64,000 nt of DNA, from the NCBI RefSeq assembly GCF_042453785.1, contig NC_091675.1:48494501-48558500 (forward strand), read 5' to 3'. Of this stretch, positions 46,927 to 57,420 are shown piece by piece. Numbering within the stretch: position 1 is the stretch's first letter; every line of letters starts with the position of its first letter. Under the pieces are notes generated by a model. It was not told where the DNA came from, made no database searches, and worked only from the letters and a program-made list of their open reading frames with translations. The position numbers and the translations under genes were made by a program. The DNA comes from Malus domestica (Eukaryota; Streptophyta; Magnoliopsida; Rosales; Rosaceae).

Positions 46927-48611
46927 TTAACTACAAACAAACTTAACTGTGATGAGATTAGCCAAGACCAATTCTCGAATGTAATGGTAGTCGATTTCAA
47001 TGTGTTTGCTTCTAGCATGAAACACTGGATTGGAAGTAAGAGAGATGGCTGAAATATTGTCACACCACATATCTGGAACCTGAGAGAGTGGGAAGCCGAT
47101 GTCACAAAATTTTTTGCAAATCCAAGTAAGTTTAGCAGCAGTATGTGCCAAAGAACGGTATTCTGCTTCAGTGGAAGAGCGGACTACAATGGATTGTTTC
47201 TTGGCACTCCAGCTGATAAGATTAGATCCCAAAAAGACACAATAACCACTCGTGGAGCGTCTATCAAACATACATCCTGCCCAGTTAGCATCAGAAAAGG
47301 CAATGAGATTGGTATAACCCTTTTTGAACCAAAGACCTTCAGAGACAGTGCCCTTAAGATATCGAAGAACCCTCTTTGCAGCCTGCATGTGTTGATCTCA
47401 AGGAGCATGCATGAATTGGCAAATTTGATTGACTGCAAAGGAGATATTAGGATGGGTCCACGTTAAATATTGTAAACCATCAACAATGGATCGATATTTA
47501 GTAGGATTTGGGAGAAGAGAACCTGTGTGATCAAGTTTCTGAGAAGCAAGTGGAGTACAACAGGGCTTAGCACCATCCATATTGGTTTTCCTAAGAAGAT
47601 CCAGTAGATACTTTGTTTAATGAAGAAAAATACCTACAGTGGATCGATGAACCTCTAGTTCCAAAAAATAGTGTAATGGTCCTAAATCTTTGACTGGAAA
47701 GAGAGCACTAAGCTTTTGGATGATCAAATTGCACTCTGAAGAATTAGGACCAGTTACCAAAATGTCATCAACATAAACTAGGACAATGACTAGTGAGGGA
47801 CATTTGAGAACAAATAAAGAGGCATCAGAAAAAGACTGCACAAAACCAAATTGAAGTAGAGCTTGAAAAAGTTTGTCAAACCAAGCTCGAGGTGCCTGTT
47901 TAAGGCCATACAAAGATTTCTCAATTTGCAGACATGATTTGGCATACTGGGATCAATAAAACCTGGGGGTTGCTGCATATACACATCTTCCTTTAAATCA
48001 CCATGAAGAAAAGCATTACTTATGTCTAATTGATTTAAAAACCAATTAAACTGGACTACAAGTCACAACAGTACTCGAATGGTGACTGGTTTAGCCACAG
48101 GACTGAATGTTTCTTGGAAATCAATGCCTTCTTGTTGATGATATCCCTTTGCTACTAACTGACCTTTAAACCGTTCAACAGTTCCATTTGGCTTTTTCTT
48201 GATTCTGAATACCCACTTACAACCAACAACATTTTGAGAAGAAAATGGTGGGACTAAGATCCAAGTACCAATGGATTCTAGTGCATTGAATTCATCTTGC
48301 ATGGCTAATCTCCAATGAGCATGCTTGGATGCTTGTAGGTATGTAGTGGGTACAAGATCAATATCCACAGGAAGTGGATGTTTGGTAGCTGTATGGACTT
48401 TAGGTTTGTGTATTCCAGCTTTGGAATGAGTAACCATTGGATGGATGTTTGCAAGAGGCCTTGGGGAAGGTGTGTCACTTGAAGAATTAGGTTCATGGAT
48501 GGTATCTGAAGAGTGAACAGAGCTGGTAGGATTCTGAGCTGCTCCAATGTTAGAGCTAGAAGAAATAGGTTGCTGAGTTTCTGTACGAACTGGACCAGAA
48601 TTTGATGGCAA
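46927..48611 (-). pseudogene. Copia RT and RNase H of element 2 (broken)
   Basis: On the minus strand, the RT start VVGCKWVFRIKKKPNG is followed by LVAKGYHQQEG and ETFSPVAKPVTIRVLL, with a break at about 48063. It resumes with MQQPPGFIDP and YGLKQAPRAW, and LVYVDDILVTG with the catalytic YVDD intact. RNase H has FSDANWAGC and SSTEAEYRSLAHT, ending near IDYHYIRELVLAN. At least three frameshifts or stops are present. Confidence 0.88.
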
Positions 48612-48626
48612 CAGTGGAATAGAAAA

Positions 48627-50100
48627 CTAAAGATCCACAGAAGGAGAAACAGATTCATGAACCGCAGCTGCATCTTTAGAAAATGATTGAAAGGGATATA
48701 TAGCTTCATCAAACTGCACATGTCTAGAGATGTAAATCCTGCTAGTGTGAGGGTCAAGACATCGATAACCCTTGTGTTGTAAACTATACCCCAAAAAAAC
48801 ACAGCTTTTACTCTTGGCATCTAGCTTGGAATGAACATAGGGCTTGAGCCATGGATAACACCTGCAACAAAAAACTTTCAATCTGGAGTAGTCTGGTGGC
48901 TTGTGAAAAATTAATTCCCACGGTGACTTAGAAATTCCAAAAATGGGCAACTTGTTAATGAGGTATATAGCAGTGGAGAAAGCTTCCACCCAGTAAAGAT
49001 GAGGAACATTAGAAGCAACAAGTAAGGTCCTTGCAGTTTCCACAATATGTATGTGCTTTCATTCAGCACAACTGTTTTGTTCAGGGGTATGTGGACAACA
49101 TAATTGGTGTAAAATACCATGAGTGCGAAGAAAAGACTGAAACACTGTACTAAGAAATTCACCCCTTGAATCAGAGCGTACAATCTTGATTTTATTTCCA
49201 AGTAGATTTTCTACATAATGTTTGAATACAACAAAAGTAGAATAGGCATCAGACTTTGCCTTTAATGGAAATAGCCAACTATATCTACTGTAATCATCAA
49301 CTATTAACAAGTAGTATTTAAAACCACTAGGGGAAGTGATGGAAGCAAGGCCCTAAAAATCACAGTGAACTAGTTGTAAGCTATGAGTAGTAGTAGAACT
49401 AGTCGAGGCAAAAGGTAATTTATGATTTTTAGCAAGAGCACAGTCTGGACAAAAGAAATCAATAGTGGGCTTGCCTTGCACTGCAAGCTTATTTATGGAG
49501 AGAACCTTTCGAAAAAGTAAAGAGGACGGATGACCCAAGAGGCGATGCCAAACCTTCACAGGAGCTTTGACATTAATTAAAGATGATGGTGATGAAGTGG
49601 TGAGGTGACAAGAACCTTGCAGTGGATAAAATCCATCTCTAACTTGGCCCCGCAAAAGTGTCTTCCCCAAAGCACGATCCTTTACAGTGGATCCATCAGG
49701 GTCAAGAGTTAAAGAACAATTATTGTCTTTAAGAAATTGATAAGCATACAATAAATTGTGCTTCATATGTGGAACATGCAGTACATTACTCAACTTAAAG
49801 GAAGTATAAGGAGTATTTAGAGAAGAGGAACCAATATTTTGGATAGATAGACCTTTACCATCGCCTATGTAGACCTTGTCTTCACCAGTGTAGGGAGAAG
49901 AGACAGAGATATTAGCAATATCATTTGTAATATGAGATGTAGCTCCAGAGTCCAGTAGCCAAGATGGAGAGGGTTTGGAGGAGTAGTGAGCACATAAAGC
50001 AACAAGCTTAGCTGGTGGTACCCTTCTAAAGATCTCAGGATTCATCCTGTCAAAAAAATCAATAGCTTCGTGGCTAGTCGAACCACAAATTTAACATGGA
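48627..50100 (-). pseudogene. Copia protease and integrase of element 2 (broken)
   Basis: Protease WLLDSGATSHITND (about 49960) is followed by the pre-integrase HxxxGHP (WHRLLGHPSS) and FFCPDCALAKNH, a stop near 49353, and the integrase core VDDYSRYSWLFPLKAKS with SDSRGEF. CPHTPEQNSCAE and the C-terminal YPWLKPY...FLGYSLQHKGYRC come after a further break at about 49050. Confidence 0.85.
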
Positions 50101-50114
50101 GTTTTGTTACCAGA

Positions 50115-51074
50115 TTAGGATGAAGAATCATGATAGTTTGACCTGAAGCCTGAATTAGTAGAACGATTTTGATTGCCACGATAGTTACCATTGAAAGAGC
50201 CACAATTGGTATTGTTATTGCGATTCTGTCTCCCACGATTAGAATTATAGTGAAAGGAAGATTGAAGTGGCTGATTGTATGCAGCAAGAGCCTGTGGAGA
50301 AGGCGTTGGCAACAATGGTGCATGAGATTGAATAGAAAAGGCCTGAAATGGCTAAGTGGCAGAAGAGGACACACTTTGCTTGTGACGAGTCATGGAGAGT
50401 TCTTTAGTAAGCAGCATGCCATGTAATTCATCAAGGGGGGTGGAAGACAAGCGAAGCATGATAGAGTCAATGAATGACTCAAATTCACCAGGGAGGCCAT
50501 CAAATGTTGTTGCAATTAGATCTCGATCATAAATAGGTGCACCAGCGACGGTGAGAGAGTCCGAAATCTCCTTAATCTGTTGAAGATATTTCGAGATCGA
50601 TTGAGAGCCTTTTTGAATGGACTGAAGATGAGATCATAATTGATGAACATGAGCATAAAAAACTCCACCAAAGCGTTGTTCAAGTTTTTGCCATAACTCG
50701 CGAGATGTGGATACTCCAAATGTGAAAAGAATTAGGTCTTTAGAGAGCGTCGAATTTAACCAAATCAACATATTTTGATCTTTCTTAAACCACTGCTCAA
50801 ATGTTGGATTCATAGAGCGATTAGGAAGAAGTGAAGCCGGACATGGCTCAGTTCCATCAATGAGACCAATGAGCTTGTATCGACGAAGGATCGAAGTAAA
50901 TAACGCCCGCCATGGGAGATAGTTGGTGCACTTGAGCTTGATTGGCACCATACTACCAATGTTCTGAATCGTAAGGGATATATATGAATTTAGAGAGGGA
51001 GAATTACCAGAGGAATTAGGGTTTGATGAAGGTGGTGGATCCATCGGAGATGAGGATGCAGAGGGAGAAGCCAT
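50115..51074 (-). pseudogene. Copia gag of element 2 (broken)
   Basis: The ATG at 51072-51074 gives MASPSASSSPMDPPPSSNPN, then LTIQNIGSMVPIKLKCTNYL and WLNSTLSKDLILFTFGVSTS. It stops at about 50634 and continues in other frames to a glutamine/asparagine-rich, nucleic-acid-binding tail (NSNRGRQNRNNNTNCG). It is more complete than the gag of element 1. Confidence 0.85.
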
Positions 51075-51220
51075 GACAATCAGAGGCAAGATTTAGTAGA
51101 AAAGAAGAAGAATCGCGAATCAGAGGCAAAAATTGATCAAGAAAATAAAGAAATAGATCAAGAAATCGAGTCGGTGAGCAGAAGAGGATCAGTGCCATGG
51201 GGCAATTTGGCGAGATACTA

Positions 51221-51266
51221 TATAGAAACTACTTTTTCTCATTGAATAATTACAACAATACAAGAT

Positions 51267-51317
<51 letters not shown>

Positions 51318-51416
51318 CCACAAGCTTGTTACACCAATGCCCTTAACTTCTAAAACTAATTACACAGTTATAACTAACTGATGACTTGTTTGGATGATTT
51401 GGCATCTGTCTCAATA
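51221..51416 (-). repeat. 5' LTR of Copia element 2
   Basis: 196 bp, including a 48-bp TA run at 51269-51316 that lies where the TATA box of the promoter would be. Confidence 0.88.
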
Positions 51417-51421
51417 AGAGC

Positions 51422-52281
51422 AAACTAAAATCACGACTCCTGCTTTTGTGGTGAAATATGAAGTAAACATACAAGGGAGTATCCTCTTAACAATCCAATC
51501 ACAAAATAACTAAATTAATTATGAAATGTGTAATTCTTGGCGCTAATGAATCATACGATAGTGGCTAGAGAGAGACTAAAATGCATTTATGAGTCTTTCT
51601 AGGAGTGGACTGCAGTGACAAAGCCACTAGCTAGTCCCCTTTAAAAAAAATTATGGAATGTGTATTGAAATAATAAAAGTATTAGTTACCCTGGATTGTT
51701 TTAAATGGTATACGTAGTTAATTAGGGGTATTTTTAGGAAGAAAACAAATAATATACATCGTACAATAACACATTTTTGCATGCTAGCAAATAATTGTTC
51801 AATCATAGATATCATGCATGCACTTTCCCTTAAACTTTTGGTCGTTTTAAACTTCCAAAAAATAAAAAGACAGAAGCTATTTTCTTATAGTTTTATAAGT
51901 TTTTGTCACTTAATTTAAAATTGGCTTCTTACATTTCTTGTTAAAATGAATGCAAAGTCTACACAATAGGGTTGACGAGTACTAAGTTAACTGTTTTTGT
52001 CTTAAAGTAAAGTTACAAACAAGGCAAGGACGGATGTAGAAATCCTTCACAAATGCACTAAAAGATAAGGACGGAACTACGTGAAACAAACACTTGATTA
52101 ATTAAGTAGCCATTATAATTAATTTACCTTTTTTTTTTAATTCTATGAAAGAATGTATTAGTTCACCTTCAGTCCTAAGGGAAAGTCACTTCCTGATATA
52201 TAAGGTGACTTCGTCCGCAGAACAGGGTGTAATTTTCATTTGATCTAAGACTATGAGGTATTTTGGATTGACACTCCTTTA
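51422..52281. other. Intergenic DNA without a recognised gene
   Basis: AT-rich; no open frame, RNA gene or repeat end recognised. Confidence 0.4.
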
Positions 52282-53517
52282 GTTAGAAGCAAGGAAGAAA
52301 ATATCGGTAATATCGGAAATATCGGTAGTCCGAAAACACGGAAATATCGATGGAAATATCGGGATAATATCGATATCGATAAAAATTACATGGAAACCAC
52401 GGAAATTGTAAGAAAAACTTGGAAATTTTTAATGAAACTTTGCAGGATGTTTATTTAGTCAATTATCTATTAGTTTATCACAAAAAATTGGAAGGAAATG
52501 CATTGCATGATGGATTTAACTGATTTAAGTTGATTATATAGCGAGCTGACAAACATTGTGAGTGTAGAAAATATGTAGTAATTAATGAAAGAAGTTTAAA
52601 CACACCATAATCATTTATATATAATTAATTAGTACAATATTGGGAGGTTTTATTTAGGATATTAAAAAAAAAAAAAGGGGAGTGAATAAAATGATGAAGA
52701 ATAATGTGCCGAATTTGACACTTTAAATTTCTTACACATAAGCATGCGTCTAGGCGTTGAAGTTCCAAATTATAGTATATCAATTAACGATTGAAAATCA
52801 ATACGTTGAATAAGACTAAATTTTAATTTGGATGTCGATTATGTTTTTTCAAGTTTATATAAAGTAAAAGAATTGAATTTTGGAAGCCAGGAGTGTGTCA
52901 ATTGTTTTATAATTCGTCCGAATACATATATCAGGTTGCTACTCAACGTAATTTGAAAGTATATCTAGTGCAAGGACTTGTCTTTTTTTGTTGATAAGCA
53001 AAGGGTTTGTAGCTTTTTTTGCTAAGCAGTAGAACATATTATGTTTGTTTAATCTTTAGCATTTGATGGTTGTCCACAAATATAGGATAGAAGGCCCCAA
53101 ATTAGATCTGGCTTTTACCTAGTTGGAGTCACAAGTTCACATGTACCAGCCCTTGAGGCAAAACGTTTTGGTTTTCCGGCCAAACCACGGCGAGTTGGCC
53201 GGCGTGCAAGATATCAATCTCTTCGTCTCGTCGAGTAGTACAACTTTCCTTTTTGTTTCACTCAATTTCGTTGAGTATTGAAAAAGTTATACTCATTTGA
53301 ATCTTACCCAGTTTTCGGCGACCTCAGTGACTTTCGAGGCATTTTCCGGCCAAACCACGACGATTCAGACGTCGTGTGAGTACCATTCTCTTCGTCTCTT
53401 CGAGGGATACAACTTTCGTTTTTGTCTTGCTTGATTTTGTTGAGTTTTGACAAAGTTATGGCCGTTTAAAGTGGGTGTGGATTTCCAGCCGAAATTCCTA
53501 TTTTCTTCCTTGGTCGA

Positions 53518-53528
53518 GTCCCACATCG
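53518..53528 (+). promoter_or_regulatory. Plant snRNA upstream sequence element (USE)
   Basis: GTCCCACATCG is an exact match to the plant U-snRNA USE consensus RTCCCACATCG. Confidence 0.8.
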
Positions 53529-53561
53529 CCCATGCGAGGGCAGTGAGCAAGCAAGAAGGCC

Positions 53562-53568
53562 TATAAAA
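53562..53568 (+). promoter_or_regulatory. TATA box of the snRNA-type promoter
   Basis: TATAAAA begins 33 bases after the USE. In plants a USE-TATA gap of about 33-34 bases marks RNA polymerase II snRNA genes (U1, U2, U4, U5); polymerase III genes (U6, U3) use a gap about ten bases shorter. Confidence 0.75.
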
Positions 53569-53593
53569 GCCACATTCCCAAGCTGAGAAAAGC

Positions 53594-53638
53594 ATGTCTT
53601 GGTTGGCCTTTGGGCTATGATCAAGTGTAGTATGTGTT
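53594..53638 (+). ncRNA. U2 snRNA-like 5' segment (truncated pseudogene)
   Basis: Starting 32 bases after the TATA box, the expected initiation point, 37 of about 45 bases agree with the 5' end of plant U2 snRNA as I remember it. This includes GGCCTTT and GATCAAGTGTAGTAT, the part of U2 around the branch-point-recognition region. Similarity ends there. The rest of U2 (Sm site and 3' stem-loops) and a 3' box are absent; instead a perfect hairpin GTTGAGA-TT-TCTCAAC follows (53636-53651). It is therefore a 5' fragment with its promoter, inside a transposon. Confidence 0.65.
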
Positions 53639-54092
53639 GAGATTTCTCAACATTTAAGTATTTTTGAATATTATATCGTGATATTATCGATAATTTTGAA
53701 AATATCGTGATATTATCAATAATATCGTAATATTATGACGAAAATCATTTGGATAGTTAAAAAAATATCGGACCTCAAAAAAAATGATAATATCGGCGAA
53801 ATATCGCCGATATTATCGATTTTTTCTTCCTTGGTTAGAAGTCATATCTAATTTGTGTTACTTCTTTCTTAGAAAATGATGAGAGATACCATTATGGCAC
53901 ACAAGAGGAAGAAGTGATCATGAAATCTATGTTACTTATTGTGCCAATAATCTTTTGACCTTGTTGTATGGGTTTAAAATTAGAAAAGGAATTTAGAAAC
54001 GTCACTTGCCTGCAGCAGGTCGAATTGTCGATCCTCCTCACAATCTTACCCCTCCCCATCGATGACCTACCAAATCTGGGTTAATTAATTAA

Positions 54093-54240
54093 GGGGTGTG
54101 ATATCCACACACTCCATTTTACTTCTCACACACCTTTTTAATTTTCGGCCATCGGATCAGATTAATTAAAGAAGATCAACGGACAAAAATTATCAAGGGA
54201 TGTGTGAGACGTAAAATGGGGTGTATGGATAGCACACCCC
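54093..54240. mobile_element. Short MITE (148 bp), 8-bp TSD
   Basis: The ends GGGGTGTGATATCCACACAC and, inverted, GGGGTGTGCTATCCATACAC match well. TSDs TTAATTAA lie at 54085-54092 and 54241-54248. Same family as 12901-13028. Confidence 0.7.
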
Positions 54241-54372
54241 TTAATTAATTCGCTACAAAATTAAAATCATCTAGCTCCAATAAATGTATATGCGCAAAGA
54301 TGAAGAAGAACAATACGCTAGCCATATTAGACTAGGCAGTGCTACATTTTTTACTACATTAGGTAGTACTAA

Positions 54373-54588
54373 AGGCTCGTTTTGAAACGTTTTTAAAATG
54401 ATTGAAAGCATATTTTGAGAAATTATTTTTTGCGTTTCGAAAGCACTTCAAGTGTTTCCTGCAAGAATGACCACTTAAGCATTTCAAGTGCTTTTCTATG
54501 ATTCATTGCATTTAGCTAAAAATTGGTTCAAAAAAATATTTTCATCAAAAACGCTTTCAACATTTTAAAAAGTACTTCAAACGAGCCC
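54373..54588. mobile_element. PIF/Harbinger-like MITE (216 bp)
   Basis: TAA at 54370-54372 and 54589-54591. The left end AGGCTCGTTTTGAAACGTTT and the inverse right end GGGCTCGTTTGAAGTACTTT match. Internal arms share TTTTAAAATG and TTGAAAGC. Confidence 0.65.
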
Positions 54589-54798
54589 TAAGACTGCTTA
54601 AGCTACAGAAGACGAACTCTTTGTTGTTGAAAACCAGTTTCCAAATAAATTATTTCCAAGTCATAAGGGATTGATGCCAAATTAGAAAGGAATAGACTAC
54701 AAAATATTAGATCAAGGGAATTAAGAATACCCTTCATGAGCATTACACAACGCAAGAAGAATTTTGTACATGAATCATTCCAAGTAAAACGAGGGCGA

Positions 54799-56120
54799 CT
54801 AAGAATTTTGATAGGAACCTTGTAATTGGTGCATTCTCTGGTCTGGTGAATAATTTCTTTGAAACTGATGAGCAGGAGAAACAGTCGTTTGAGGGTTCCT
54901 GGGTCCTCCTAAATCATGATTAAAAGAACCAAAATCAAGAAGAAGGAACAAGATTTAAAAAAAAAAATAAAAAAAATAAAAAAATAATAGGCAGATAACA
55001 AAGACGAACTTCAAGTGTTCAATACTTTGGCATAAGCATCCTAGCATGCATAATCTAGTAATAGATTACATTTTATTCATAAGTATACGACACTGCAATA
55101 AAAAGAAAATAAACCAAAAACGACCAGTTCTTTTCCATCACTCGTCAATGAGAAAGTGCTGGTCTAGTGACACAAGGAAGCATAGTGTTACTGAGTTTCC
55201 AACTCCATACCATAAGCTTGCAAAAGGTATCCAAAAACAAATTTTGTGCCATAGAAACAATTTATTAAACAATTACACTACCTGAAAGAGGCGACGGAAG
55301 CCTTGCCCTGGGAAAACCACCAGTATTTGAATGTTCGAAATTATGTGGTGCAAGCTGATTGCCGACTTTAATCCTTTTAGTGTCCGAAGAGAAGGCTGCC
55401 ATGGGTTCTGAGTAAAAGTCAAACCTAGAAAGAGCACAGGACTGCTCCCAGACTGGTATAGCTAGTAGTAAGTCGTTCCTTTCCCTTCTTGGATTCGTTC
55501 ATTAACCTGAATACATCAGAGTGAGCAAAACCCATTTGAATAAAGTAACATTCATCAATGAAAACACTAATTTTTTCATATTAACATAAATTCAACGTTC
55601 AATTAAACCTGAAGTCGGAAAAACTTCAAAGCAAAAGCCTTTTCGACCTCAGTTCTTGCAGTTCCCAGTGCACAAGGCTCCCGCTTTAAACAAAAATAAA
55701 AAGAAGCTCTAAATTCACATAAATTTGAGAACCCAAAAATCCTAATAAGTTTTTTAATAATTTAATTAATATGCAATTGCAAATGAGTCAAATTCTTCAA
55801 AGTTCAAACACTGAGCGAAAGTAAGGATTTTTATGAACTGGGTTTCGAATGGAGAGCGAACCGCTCACAAAAACTAAATAAAAAAAAGGAAACAAAACTA
55901 ATTATTTTGGAAATAAAACCAGGAAGAGTCTGAAATTAATAAAAAAAAAAAAACTAAGAGAATTTTTTTATAATATTAGTCTGAAATTAAACCCTAGCAG
56001 AGTAGAGAGCGCGAGAGAGAGGGAGAAAGAGTACCTGAATCGGAGGCTGTCTGTTTTGTCTCCTGCTGGGAATACCTGATTTTGTCTGCCTTGGGCTACG
56101 CCCTCGGAGTTGGAGGGGTT
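54799..56120 (-). pseudogene. Unidentified multi-exon plant gene remnant
   Basis: Minus-strand exons with GT-AG sites: up to 56035 (GRSPRQTKSGIPSRRQNRQP PIQ), 55683-55609 (REPCALGTARTEVEKAFALK FFRLQ), 55506-55282 (VNERIQEGKG, then, after a one-base frame slip, NDLLLAIPVWEQSCALSRFD and MAAFSSDTKRIKVGNQLAPH), and 54908-54799 (GGPRNPQTTVSPAHQFQRNY...YQNS, TAG). The junctions agree in phase, which supports a real gene origin. I do not recognise the family. No ATG lies in frame in the first exon. Either it is a pseudogene with a frameshift near 55477, or translation starts at the ATG near 55400 and the upstream exons are untranslated. Confidence 0.4.
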
Positions 56121-56439
56121 TGGAGGGAGAGACAGGAGGTGATGCAAAAACAGCGAGACCAAATTACCAAATTCAAAGGGTTTTTATTTGTTTTCTGCCA
56201 ATCAGGTACGCTTAAAATAAAGGAAGATATTTGAAACCTTTATGAAGCATGAAAACATTTCCTATGATGCATGAACCCCTCTATGTTTATATATATATGT
56301 TTCATGCATTACGCAATTATATTGCTACGTGGAATTTGTGAGTCAAAGCATATAAGTAAATTAGAAGTAATTTGGGTTTTTCAAACCCTAGAAAATTCGA
56401 AAAAGAAAAAAAAACAAAACAGGGATTTTTTTTGCGGCA

Positions 56440-57420
56440 CCGTCGCACTACCGTGACACCATCCCGGACCACCGCGCTGGCCTGAAGCCAAGCCGAGTGG
56501 GGAAACAGTGTCGTATTGACACCTGGACAAGGCACACAGCCCTTTGGGCTCGTTGCCCTATTGGAAACCAACCAAGCTTCGACCTGGGTTGTATAACCTA
56601 CGGGCTTGAAGCCCCGAGTCCATAACCCACAAGCATTTGGCTTGTTGGGCTTGCTATCGCCCCGGCCCGCATGTACCGCAGCCAGCCCTGCAGGCTAGGC
56701 TTGTCCCACGGCCCAAAGACCCGGCCTTAGCTTCAGCTGGGCTTGCTCTCACGCACCCTTTGGCCCAAAAATGCCAGCAGCTTGCTACTGGGTTACCTAG
56801 TCCCTCGGCCTGTGGCTTATAGCCACATGTGGGCTGCTTAGCAGCCAAACCTGAGGCCCAAAAGCCTATAGGGTTTTGCCCTATTCACAGCACTGAAGCC
56901 TAAATGCTATTAGGCTATGGTTTTTCGAATCCAATAATAATTTTTGGCATTTTAAATAATTTTAACCTGAATGTTATTATTATTTTTGCTTCCACGATCG
57001 ACCTTGTTTGGTCCCGATCTATTGAATTAATTAAAAGTGACCTACAATCCATTAATCTTATAATTAATCCAAAATTATTGACCTGAATATCACTTTTGGA
57101 CATTATCGATTCAATAATTTATTTGTATACTTTGAACTGTTGACATCCTTTCGTAGTCCCGAAGCTCTCACACTTGAGTTCCCGAAGAAACTCAAATCCA
57201 CTACACTTAAATCAGCATATTGCATTATGTATTTCTTGCAGGAACCTCTCCTTTATGAACTAATCATTATAAAACTAAATTGAACATGTAGTTTCATATT
57301 TAGTGCCTTTGAAATCCGAAGTTTTCATTCAAAACTTACCACATGAAACCTGTAGCTTTCATGCATAAATTAAACCAATACATGTCTATAGAACCTGAAT
57401 GTTCTATGATGTATGTCTAT
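56440..57420 (+). repeat. GC-rich leader region upstream of the third Copia remnant
   Basis: 56440-56900 is unusually GC-rich for the window and repeats short words such as GGCTTG, GGCCC, CAGCC and TTGGCCCAAA. AT-rich leader-like DNA follows up to the gag start at about 57421. It contains no copy of the 3' LTR start (TGTTGCAGTC), so the 5' LTR is missing or unrecognisable. Confidence 0.4.

Larger units (their letters stand above)
46633..51416 (-). mobile_element. Copia LTR retrotransposon, element 2 (4784 bp), LTRs ending TA...TA
   Basis: On the minus strand the LTR begins TATTGAGACAG and ends TTTCTATA; LTRs lie at 51416-51221 (5') and 46813-46633 (3'). TSDs AGATC (46628-46632) and AGAGC (51417-51421) differ at one base. 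TAGTATCTCGCC next to the 5' LTR is the primer-site position, and TTGAGGGGGTG is the polypurine tract. Proteins are close to those of element 1 (gag QNIGSMVPIKLK and NYLPW; integrase; RT), and both share the unusual LTR ends. Frameshifts and stops make it inactive. Confidence 0.9.
52290..53833 (+). mobile_element. hAT-like element (1544 bp) rich in ATATCG repeats and carrying an snRNA-type cassette
   Basis: A perfect 8-bp TSD GTTAGAAG (52282-52289 and 53834-53841) flanks a TIR of about 25 bp: CAAGGAAGAAAATATCGGTA at the left, and CAAGGAAGAAAAAATCGATA as the inverse of the right end. Both ends continue into clusters of ATATCGGTAATATCG-type words. Inside, a segment starting TTTTCCGGCCAAACCACG is duplicated about 170 bp apart (53173 and 53343). 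No transposase is visible. 53518-53651 holds the U2-like cassette listed separately. Confidence 0.75.

Noticed and set aside
56637..56848. Overlapping open frames in both directions within the GC-rich block
   Set aside because: The block is repetitive GGCCC/GGCTTG sequence of the retroelement leader, and open frames on both strands reflect base composition.
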